From contig CAIQIY010000461.1 in NCBI GenBank assembly GCA_903871975.1, positions 1-6,682 on the forward strand: a stretch of 6,682 bases of DNA. The letters are read 5' to 3'. The position numbers and the translations under genes are program-made. This document shows positions 1 through 4,653 of the stretch, piece by piece; position 1 is the stretch's first letter; every line of letters starts with the position of its first letter. Below the pieces are notes generated by a model. It made no database searches. It was given only the letters and a program-made list of their open reading frames with translations, and was not told where the DNA came from. This DNA comes from an uncultured Chloroflexota bacterium. Its GTDB lineage: Bacteria > Chloroflexota > Chloroflexia > Chloroflexales > Roseiflexaceae.

Positions 1-660
1 CCACAGCGCCAGCCCGGCACCGCGGTGCAGCCACGCGCAGCCGCTGAGGTGTCCGCGACGCCGGAGCCAGCGGTGCCCGTCAGGCCCACGGCCCGGCCGA
101 ACGCCACGCCAGCTCCAGCGACGCCTGCATCACAGCAGCCGGCTGCCGCGCGCCGCAGCGTGCCCACCACGGCGCCGCGCGATGCCGTGACACCGCCCAC
201 CGAAGTACGGCGCACCACCCAGCCGCGCACCGAGGTCATCCTGCCGGTCGCCGAGGATGGGTCGCCGCTGACCGGCATGGCGCTGATCGAGGCGTGCTGG
301 CCGATGATCGTGCGCGACATACGCGTGCACAGCAAGACACTCCAGGCGCTGCTGAACAGCGGCGTGCGGCCATTGGCAGTGCGCGGAACCAAGATCATCC
401 TGCAGGTCGACAACGAGTTTTTGCTGACCCAGTTCGGCAAGGACAGCGTGCGGCAGCCGGTCGAAGAGGTCATCAGCAGGCTGCTGGGCGCGACGCACAG
501 CGTCGAGGCCGCCCTCGGCACCGACCAGCCACGCGACAGCGTTGCGCTCCTGCGCGATCAGTTGCGCGACGCGCGCACCGATCCGCTGGTGAAAGCCGCG
601 ATGAATATCCTTGATGCCGATATCGTCGGCATCGAGCCACCGCCCGACAAGCCATCATGA
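1..660 (+). CDS. dnaX: DNA polymerase III subunit gamma/tau, C-terminal part (5' truncated by window edge)
   Basis: The reading frame is open from base 1 to the TGA at 658-660, giving 219 visible residues; the start and the AAA+ ATPase core lie outside the window. DnaX is the clamp-loader ATPase that loads the beta sliding clamp and holds the replicative polymerase together. Visible residues 1 to about 80 are a low-complexity Pro/Ala/Thr/Arg-rich linker. A folded domain follows at about 85-170, including ALIEACWPMIVRDI near residue 95 and a VRGTKIILQVDNEFLLTQF stretch, which resembles the C-terminal domain of DnaX proteins. The tail DPLVKAAMNILDADIVGIEP matches the usual 'DP.V..A...f.a.iv' ending of DnaX. 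The call also rests on context: ybaB and recR follow immediately, the classic dnaX-ybaB-recR order. No A-run typical of programmed dnaX frameshifting lies in the visible part. Without the ATPase domain the identity is an inference from tail and neighbours, but a strong one. Confidence 0.86.
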   Translation, partial: PQRQPGTAVQPRAAAEVSATPEPAVPVRPTARPNATPAPATPASQQPAAARRSVPTTAPRDAVTPPTEVRRTTQPRTEVILPVAEDGSPLTGMALIEACWPMIVRDIRVHSKTLQALLNSGVRPLAVRGTKIILQVDNEFLLTQFGKDSVRQPVEEVISRLLGATHSVEAALGTDQPRDSVALLRDQLRDARTDPLVKAAMNILDADIVGIEPPPDKPS

Positions 661-661
661 T

Positions 662-666
662 GGAGG
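662..666 (+). promoter_or_regulatory. Ribosome binding site of ybaB
   Basis: GGAGG lies 7 nt before the ATG at 674 and directly after the dnaX stop codon. It decides the ybaB start against an in-frame ATG at 611 inside dnaX, which would add 21 residues with no family resemblance. Confidence 0.8.
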
Positions 667-673
667 TTTCCCG

Positions 674-979
674 ATGAATCCACGCCAATTGCAGCAGATG
701 GCGCAGCAGATGCAGCGGCAGATGCAGAAGATCCAGGCCGAGTTGGCCAACGAGCTGGTCGAAGGCAAGGCAGGCAGCTACGTCACCGTGACGATGAATG
801 GGCACCGCGAGATCCGTTCGATCACGATCGCGCCCGATGTGGTCGATCCGAGCGACATCGAGACACTGCAGGATCTGATCGTCGCGGCGATCACCGATGC
901 CTCGCAGAAGGCGCAGGCGCTGAGTGAGCAGCGCATGGGCCCGCTGGCTGGTGGCATGAAGCTGCCGGGGCTGTTCTAG
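674..979 (+). CDS. ybaB: YbaB/EbfC family nucleoid-associated DNA-binding protein
   Basis: This 101-residue protein has the length of the YbaB/EbfC family (E. coli YbaB is 109). These proteins form tweezer-like dimers that bind DNA without strict specificity and are usually encoded between dnaX and recR. Residues 1-30 are a Gln/Met-rich amphipathic helix starting MNPRQLQQMAQQMQRQMQKI. Residues 31-54 form the beta region with the conserved G-x-V-x-V-x-x-x-G pattern (GSYVTVTMNGHREIRSITI). A helix at about 58-86 carries DIETLQDLIVAAITDASQKA, close to the family's 'LEDLI.AA.NDA'. A Gly/Met-rich tail (MGPLAGGMKLPGLF) ends the chain. The start at 674 is set by the GGAGG at 662-666. The gene lies 13 nt after dnaX, and its TAG shares one base with the GTG of recR, so the three are almost certainly co-transcribed, with translational coupling to recR. 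How it helps recombination is not known. Confidence 0.95.
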   Translation: MNPRQLQQMAQQMQRQMQKIQAELANELVEGKAGSYVTVTMNGHREIRSITIAPDVVDPSDIETLQDLIVAAITDASQKAQALSEQRMGPLAGGMKLPGLF

Positions 980-1593
980 TGCCCGCCACCGGCGACCCGC
1001 TGCTGATCGCGCCAGTCGCGCGGCTGGCCGAGGCGTTCGGCCGGCTGCCCGGCATCGGGCCGAAGACCGCCTCGCGCCTCGTGTTCCATCTGCTGCGCGC
1101 CCCCGACGAGCGCACGCAGCAGCTGATCGCGGCGCTGACCGATCTGCGGCAACGGGTGCGCTTCTGCGAACGATGCTTCTTCATCGCCGAGGCGGCGACC
1201 TGTGCCATCTGCAGCGATGTCGCCCGCGACGCGCGCACGATCTGCGTCGTCGAGGAGCCACTCGATGTCCTGGCGATCGAGCGCAGTGGCGCATTTCGCG
1301 GGCAGTACCACGTCTTGCACGGCCGGATCGCGCCACTCGAGGGGATCCACCGCGAGCATCTGCGCTTCGATGAACTGTTGGCCCGCGTGCACGCCGAGCC
1401 GGTCGACGAGGTGATTCTGGCGACCAATCCCAACCTCGAGGGCGAGGCGACGGCGTTTCATCTGCAGCGGGCGCTGGTGCCGCTGGGAGTGCGCGTCACG
1501 CGGCTGGCGCGCGGCCTGCCGACGGGTGGCGATCTCGAGTGGGCCGACCCTGGCACGCTGGGCCAGGCGATCGAGGGGCGTCGCGAACTGTGA
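979..1593 (+). CDS. recR: Recombination mediator protein RecR
   Basis: RecR works with RecF and RecO to load RecA onto SSB-coated single-stranded DNA at gaps and stalled forks. The 204-residue product is full length (E. coli RecR is 201) and has every family domain in order. A helix-hairpin-helix is at 21-38 (GRLPGIGPKTASRLVFHL). A C4 zinc finger uses C63, C66, C75 and C78 (CERC...CAIC). A Toprim domain spans about 86-175, with the acidic residue of VVEEP at 91-94 and the ATNPNLEGEATA segment at 148-159. The C-terminal GLPTGGDLEWAD segment (179-190) resembles the E. coli 'GLPVGGELE' region. The start is GTG at 979, overlapping the ybaB stop by one base (TAGTG). This fits a conserved N-terminal length and implies coupled translation. 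No separate Shine-Dalgarno is evident. recR converges on the glucosaminidase gene 67 nt downstream. No residue looks defective. Confidence 0.97.
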   Translation: MPATGDPLLIAPVARLAEAFGRLPGIGPKTASRLVFHLLRAPDERTQQLIAALTDLRQRVRFCERCFFIAEAATCAICSDVARDARTICVVEEPLDVLAIERSGAFRGQYHVLHGRIAPLEGIHREHLRFDELLARVHAEPVDEVILATNPNLEGEATAFHLQRALVPLGVRVTRLARGLPTGGDLEWADPGTLGQAIEGRREL

Positions 1594-1619
1594 GGCGTTG
1601 CAGCCTCGAGCATGCCGGC

Positions 1620-1649
1620 CGGGCCGTGTCGCGCGCCGGCGACGGCCCG
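1620..1649. terminator. Candidate bidirectional hairpin between convergent recR and glucosaminidase genes
   Basis: Bases 1620-1627 (CGGGCCGT) are perfectly complementary to 1642-1649 (ACGGCCCG), giving an 8-bp GC-rich stem with a 14-nt loop. A competing inner stem GTCGC/GCGAC (1628-1632 with 1639-1643) is possible. The hairpin sits in the 67-nt gap between two convergent stop codons, where a shared terminator would be expected. Neither side has a T-tract, so intrinsic termination is uncertain, and hairpins of this size arise by chance in GC-rich DNA. Confidence 0.3.
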
Positions 1650-1660
1650 CATCGCCGCGC

Positions 1661-2581
1661 TCAGGCATGCATCCGATCGCGCAGGAACACGATCGTCTGG
1701 CCGTACGAGGTGCCAGGCACCGCCCACCAGCCGTTCAGGCCGACGATCGTCGGCGCGATGCCCCGCCGGTCGTTCGGCAGCGAGCGCACCGACAGCGCGT
1801 ACGCGATGAGCTCGCGCTGGATGGCTGACGCCTGCGCATCGGTCACCGCGTAGGCCAGCAGGCGGCCGAGGTGCGCTGGAATCGCTTCGCCGACCCAGCT
1901 GCCGAAGCTGATGCCGCGCTCCCAGCGATTGCGCTGGGTATTGAGCGCCCAGCCCGCCAGGTAGGCCGGTTGGGCGCACTGCCACTGGCCGGTGACGCCG
2001 ATGCCGGCCGGATTGCGCTGCGGCCGCTGGCTCCAGAAGCTGGTGAGATGGCCGGTCTCGTGGCAGCACTGCGCCAGCGCGAGGAACCAGTCGAGCCCGA
2101 CGGCGGTGCCGACATCGCGGTAGCCGCCGGCGATCTCGCGCAGCGCCGCGGCGTCGTAGCCGCTGGCGCGCGGCGTGAGCCACGCCACCGCCTGCTCGAC
2201 GCTGCCCGATGCCGGACCGAGGATCGGTGCATCGAGGTTGGTGATCGCCTGCGATGCCGGCGTCGGCGCCTCGGCGACCGAACCCGTCGCACAGCCGGGC
2301 GCCAAGGGGCCATCAGTCGCCGCCGGGCCGGCGGTGGCGGCGGCGGTCGGCGCAACCGGTGGCCAGCTGGGCGGCGCGCCGCTCGTCGGCGTGGCGGTGG
2401 GCACCCGGGTGCGCGTGGCGGTCGGCCCCGGGCCGCTGCGCATCATGGGAAGATAGGTGGTATGGATGCTGCGCCCGACGAGCTCGGCCGTGACGCGCGC
2501 GGCACCACCGACGCCGGCAGCGATCGCCAGCAGCGCAGCACGCCGCCCGAGCCGGCCCGACGACGGGTCACTCCCGGTCAT
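1661..2581 (-). CDS. Exported glucosaminidase / lysozyme-like cell-wall hydrolase with Pro/Thr-rich linker
   Basis: The product of 306 residues (from the chosen start) probably acts outside the membrane on peptidoglycan glycan strands. Residues 1-28 look like a signal: a short polar stretch, twin arginines at 13-14, then AALLAIAAGVGGAA. This is Tat-like, but it could instead be an uncleaved anchor. Residues about 47-112 are a Pro/Thr/Ala-rich linker (PTATRTRVPTATPT). The folded domain covers about 125-306 and contains LALAQCCHETGHLTSFWSQ, with H174-E175 resembling the catalytic Glu segment of GH73/FlgJ-type glucosaminidases, then RPQRNPAGIGVTGQW, where NPAGI is also typical. A second motif, SWVGEAIPAHLGRLLAYA, follows. 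The start at 2581 is preferred to the in-frame ATG at 2602 because a GAGG precedes it at good spacing. The gene overlaps the end of rsmI by 14 nt and is probably translated from the rsmI transcript. Substrate and exact bond cleaved are inferred from motifs only; a lysozyme-fold lytic enzyme of another class is possible. Confidence 0.75.
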   Translation of the reverse strand: MTGSDPSSGRLGRRAALLAIAAGVGGAARVTAELVGRSIHTTYLPMMRSGPGPTATRTRVPTATPTSGAPPSWPPVAPTAAATAGPAATDGPLAPGCATGSVAEAPTPASQAITNLDAPILGPASGSVEQAVAWLTPRASGYDAAALREIAGGYRDVGTAVGLDWFLALAQCCHETGHLTSFWSQRPQRNPAGIGVTGQWQCAQPAYLAGWALNTQRNRWERGISFGSWVGEAIPAHLGRLLAYAVTDAQASAIQRELIAYALSVRSLPNDRRGIAPTIVGLNGWWAVPGTSYGQTIVFLRDRMHA

Positions 2582-3293
2582 CGGCGACCTCGCTGTCGGC
2601 ATCGTCGTCGCGGTCGCCGGGGCGTGGATCCGTGGCGCCGCTGATCACGACAACATACTCACCGCGTGGCGTCGTGTCTGCGTGGAGGGCGACGAGCGTG
2701 GCCAGGGTGCCGCGCTGCACCAGCTCGAAGCGTTTGGTCAGATCGTTCACCACCGCGGCCTGCCGGTCGCCAAAGACGGTCAGCGCGTCGCGCAGAAACG
2801 CGCCGAGGCGATAGGGGCTCTCGTAGTAGATCAAGGTATGGGGCGCGGCACCATCGACGGCCAGAAAGCGCCGGCGGGGCCCGGGCTTGCGTGGCGGAAA
2901 GCCGCGAAACGTGAAACTGTGGACCGCCAGCCCCGACATGACCAGCGCGCCGATCAAGGCTGATGGCCCGGGCACGACAGTGAAGGCCAGGTCGTCGGCG
3001 ATGGCGCGCCGCACCAGCGTGAACCCGGGGTCGGCGATGCCAGGCGTACCGGCATCACTCACCAGCGCGACATCGTGCCCCTGGTGCAGCAGCCCGATGA
3101 TGCGCGCGCCGGCGCGCGCCTCGTTGTGTTCGTGGAACGCGATCTGCGGCTTGCTGATGCCGAAATGCTGCAGTAACACCCCAGTGTGCCGCGTGTCTTC
3201 GCTGGCGATGTAGTCGACGGTGCGCAGCACATCGAGTGCCCGCATGGTGATATCCCCTAGGTTGCCGATCGGCGTCGCCACAAGATACAGCAT
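2568..3293 (-). CDS. rsmI: 16S rRNA (cytidine(1402)-2'-O)-methyltransferase RsmI
   Basis: RsmI uses S-adenosylmethionine to methylate the ribose of C1402 in the decoding centre of 16S rRNA. The 241-residue product carries the full set of tetrapyrrole-methylase-fold motifs: ATPIGNLGDITMRAL (6-20), ASEDTR (30-35), the SAM-binding VSDAGTPGIADPG (78-90), VPGPSA (107-112), GFPPRK (131-136), YESPYRL (157-163), DLTKRFE (184-190) and RGEYVVVISG (210-219). The start at 3293 is fixed because an in-frame TAG lies four codons upstream (3303-3305) and the conserved LYLVATPIGN begins at residue 2. Family members such as E. coli RsmI (286 residues) continue into a small C-terminal helical domain. Here that domain is missing and the chain ends in an acidic tail of about 20 residues (DRDDDADSEVADDRE). 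The segment before LTK reads ND where RE is more usual. A promoter candidate sits immediately upstream, and the glucosaminidase gene overlaps the 3' end. Confidence 0.97.
   Translation of the reverse strand: MLYLVATPIGNLGDITMRALDVLRTVDYIASEDTRHTGVLLQHFGISKPQIAFHEHNEARAGARIIGLLHQGHDVALVSDAGTPGIADPGFTLVRRAIADDLAFTVVPGPSALIGALVMSGLAVHSFTFRGFPPRKPGPRRRFLAVDGAAPHTLIYYESPYRLGAFLRDALTVFGDRQAAVVNDLTKRFELVQRGTLATLVALHADTTPRGEYVVVISGATDPRPGDRDDDADSEVADDRE
2588..2591 (-). promoter_or_regulatory. Ribosome binding site of the glucosaminidase gene, inside rsmI
   Basis: Read on the minus strand, GAGG is followed by six bases and then the ATG at 2581. The alternative ATG at 2602 has no purine-rich element upstream. 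The site lies within the last codons of rsmI, which suggests translational coupling. Confidence 0.5.
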
Positions 3294-3299
3294 GCACGC

Positions 3300-3328
3300 A
3301 TCCTACTACGGTTCATCGCACAGGTCAA
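3300..3328 (-). promoter_or_regulatory. Candidate sigma-70-type promoter of rsmI
   Basis: On the minus strand there is a TTGACC (3328-3323), a spacer of exactly 17 nt, and a TAGGAT (3305-3300), a good match to TTGACA-17-TATAAT. Transcription would begin close to 3293, the first base of the rsmI ATG, so the mRNA would be leaderless or nearly so. The same bases could instead act as a Shine-Dalgarno (AGGA, 7 nt from the ATG) on a longer transcript from a start further upstream. Confidence 0.4.
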
Positions 3329-3386
3329 CCCGGGTGCGACCGGAGCGGAAGCGCCGTGGCGCGGCTGCCGCCACCCACAGCAGACC

Positions 3387-3395
3387 TGCTACAAT
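3387..3395 (+). promoter_or_regulatory. Candidate extended -10 promoter of the oxidoreductase-amidohydrolase-aroC operon
   Basis: TGCTACAAT is an extended -10 element (TGn followed by TACAAT, one mismatch from TATAAT). It is one of the few AT-rich hexamers in this divergent intergenic region. No convincing -35 lies 17-18 nt upstream (GCCGCC or TGCCGC), which is tolerated when the -10 is extended. A start near 3402 would leave a leader of about 50 nt before the ATG at 3452. A perfect inverted repeat GCGCC-GT-GGCGC at 3351-3362 lies just upstream and could be an operator, but it is short. Confidence 0.42.
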
Positions 3396-3422
3396 GGCTG
3401 TGCGGCGGCGCCGGTGGTGCAG

Positions 3423-3447
3423 GTGCCGGGCGGGCACTGTGGGGGGA
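3423..3447 (+). promoter_or_regulatory. Small leader hairpin followed by G-rich ribosome binding site
   Basis: GTGCC (3423-3427) pairs with GGCAC (3433-3437) around a 5-nt loop. GGGGGGA at 3441-3447 ends 4 nt before the ATG at 3452. The G-run is the ribosome binding site that supports this start over a GTG at 3356. The hairpin ends 3 nt upstream of it and might tune translation, but it is short and could be chance. Confidence 0.35.
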
Positions 3448-3451
3448 TGCG

Positions 3452-4609
3452 ATGACAGAGCTGCGGATCGGTGTCCTCGGGTCGGGCGGTCGGGGCAGGT
3501 TGGCGCGTCACGCGCACCAGCCCGGCGCGGGCGCGCGTGTCGTGGCGTGCTGTGATCGCTCGGCGGCAGTGCTCGAACAGAACCGCGCATGGTACGGCGA
3601 CGACGTATTCACCACCGACGACGCTCGCGTCCTGCTGCAGCAACCGCTCGACGCTGTCTTCATCTGCACACCCGATTACCTGCACGAGGAGCACGCACTC
3701 GCGGCGCTCGGCGCCGTGCGGGCGGTCTATCTCGAGAAGCCGATGGCGATCACGATCGCCGGCTGCGATCGCATTCTGCAGGCCGCAGCCGATGCCGGCG
3801 CGCGGCTGTATCTGGGGCACAACATGCGCCACATGGCGTTCGTGCGCCAGATGAAGCAGCTGATCGACGCCGGCGCGATCGGTGAGGTCAAGGCCGGCTG
3901 GTGTCGCCACTTCGTCGGCCACGGCGGTGATTACTACTTCAAGGACTGGCACGCCGATCGGCGGCTGACGACCAGCCTGTTGTTGCAGAAGGCCGCACAC
4001 GACATCGATGTGCTGCACTGGCTGTGTGGTGGCTACACCCGCCGCGTCAATGCGCTGGGTGGTCTCACGCTCTACGACCAGATCACCGACCGGCATGCGC
4101 CCGACGAGCGTGGCAATCCGGCGACCAGCCTGGATCACTGGCCACCACTGACGCAGCGCGGCATGCATCCGCAGATCGACGTCGAGGACCTGAGCATGAT
4201 GCAGATGCAGCTCGACAATGGCGTGTTTGCCAGCTATCAGCAGTGCCATTACACACCCGATTACTGGCGCAACTACACCATCATCGGCACGGCAGGCCGC
4301 ATGGAGAACGTCGGCAACGTCGCTGCCGGTACCGTGATCAAGCTCTGGACGACGCGCCGCCAGGAGTTCGGCGAAGCCGACCACAGCTACCCGATCGAGG
4401 TCGACAGCGGCGCGCATGGTGGCGCCGATGCGCGGATCGTCGCCGAGTTTTTGCGCTTCGCCCGCGAGGGCGGCGCGGTGAGCACGTCGCCCATCGCCGC
4501 GCGGTATGCGGTGGCCGCCGGCTGCCTCGCGACCGAGTCGTTGCGCGATGGCGGTACGCCCCGCGAGGTGCCGCCGCTCGATCCGGCAGTGATGGCGTAT
4601 TTCGCGTAG
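3452..4609 (+). CDS. Gfo/Idh/MocA family NAD(P)-dependent oxidoreductase
   Basis: The 385-residue product is of typical length for this family of cytosolic dehydrogenases, which oxidise or reduce sugars, inositols and related polyols. An N-terminal Rossmann domain opens with RIGVLGSGGRGRLARHA (5-21), a glycine-rich dinucleotide-binding loop. It continues to AVFICTPDYLHEEHAL (68-83) and to the family signature VYLEKPMAIT (92-101), whose Lys is part of the active site. The C-terminal alpha/beta domain includes LLLQKAAHDIDVLHWLCGG (176-194), the conserved His/Asp-bearing catalytic helix, and YQQCHYTPDYWRNYTIIGTA (262-281). The start at 3452 is set by GGGGGGA upstream and by the conserved core beginning at residue 5; an upstream GTG at 3356 would add 32 unlikely residues. 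The substrate cannot be told from the sequence. It is transcribed away from rsmI, and a YtcJ-like amidohydrolase follows after 44 nt, which suggests a shared operon and perhaps a shared catabolic route. Confidence 0.93.
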   Translation: MTELRIGVLGSGGRGRLARHAHQPGAGARVVACCDRSAAVLEQNRAWYGDDVFTTDDARVLLQQPLDAVFICTPDYLHEEHALAALGAVRAVYLEKPMAITIAGCDRILQAAADAGARLYLGHNMRHMAFVRQMKQLIDAGAIGEVKAGWCRHFVGHGGDYYFKDWHADRRLTTSLLLQKAAHDIDVLHWLCGGYTRRVNALGGLTLYDQITDRHAPDERGNPATSLDHWPPLTQRGMHPQIDVEDLSMMQMQLDNGVFASYQQCHYTPDYWRNYTIIGTAGRMENVGNVAAGTVIKLWTTRRQEFGEADHSYPIEVDSGAHGGADARIVAEFLRFAREGGAVSTSPIAARYAVAAGCLATESLRDGGTPREVPPLDPAVMAYFA

Positions 4610-4641
4610 CCGTGAGGATCCGGCGGTGCTGCCGGCGTGAC

Positions 4642-4648
4642 AGGGAGG
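4642..4648 (+). promoter_or_regulatory. Ribosome binding site of the amidohydrolase gene
   Basis: AGGGAGG lies 5 nt before the ATG at 4654. It decides this start against a frame that stays open for 210 more codons upstream through the oxidoreductase gene. Confidence 0.75.
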
Positions 4649-4653
4649 ACCAC

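Noticed and set aside
25..260. Pro/Ala/Thr-rich stretch at the left edge as a possible repeat protein or surface protein
   Set aside because: It is continuous with the DnaX C-terminal domain and tail. Such linkers are normal in DnaX of high-GC bacteria, and no exact tandem unit is visible.
1871..2644. Plus-strand open frame of 257 codons opposite the glucosaminidase gene
   Set aside because: Arg/Ala/Gly-rich translation with no motif. The minus strand encodes the HETG/NPAGI protein with a signal and linker.
3356..3451. Upstream GTG start for the oxidoreductase
   Set aside because: The extra 32 residues precede a Rossmann fold that begins normally at residue 5 of the shorter form. The GTG also lies upstream of the -10 candidate at 3387-3395 and has no ribosome binding site.
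3389..4417. Minus-strand open frame of 342 codons opposite the oxidoreductase
   Set aside because: Antisense shadow. The plus strand has the Rossmann and EKP motifs and a ribosome binding site.
4620..4635. Hairpin CCGGC/GCCGG in the gap between the oxidoreductase and amidohydrolase genes
   Set aside because: Only 5 bp with a 6-nt loop and no T-tract, and it lies within a likely operon. It is too weak to call a terminator or attenuator.
4024..4653. In-frame upstream extension of the amidohydrolase by 210 codons
   Set aside because: It overlaps the oxidoreductase gene in another frame, its translation is low-complexity Arg-rich, and a good ribosome binding site precedes the ATG at 4654.
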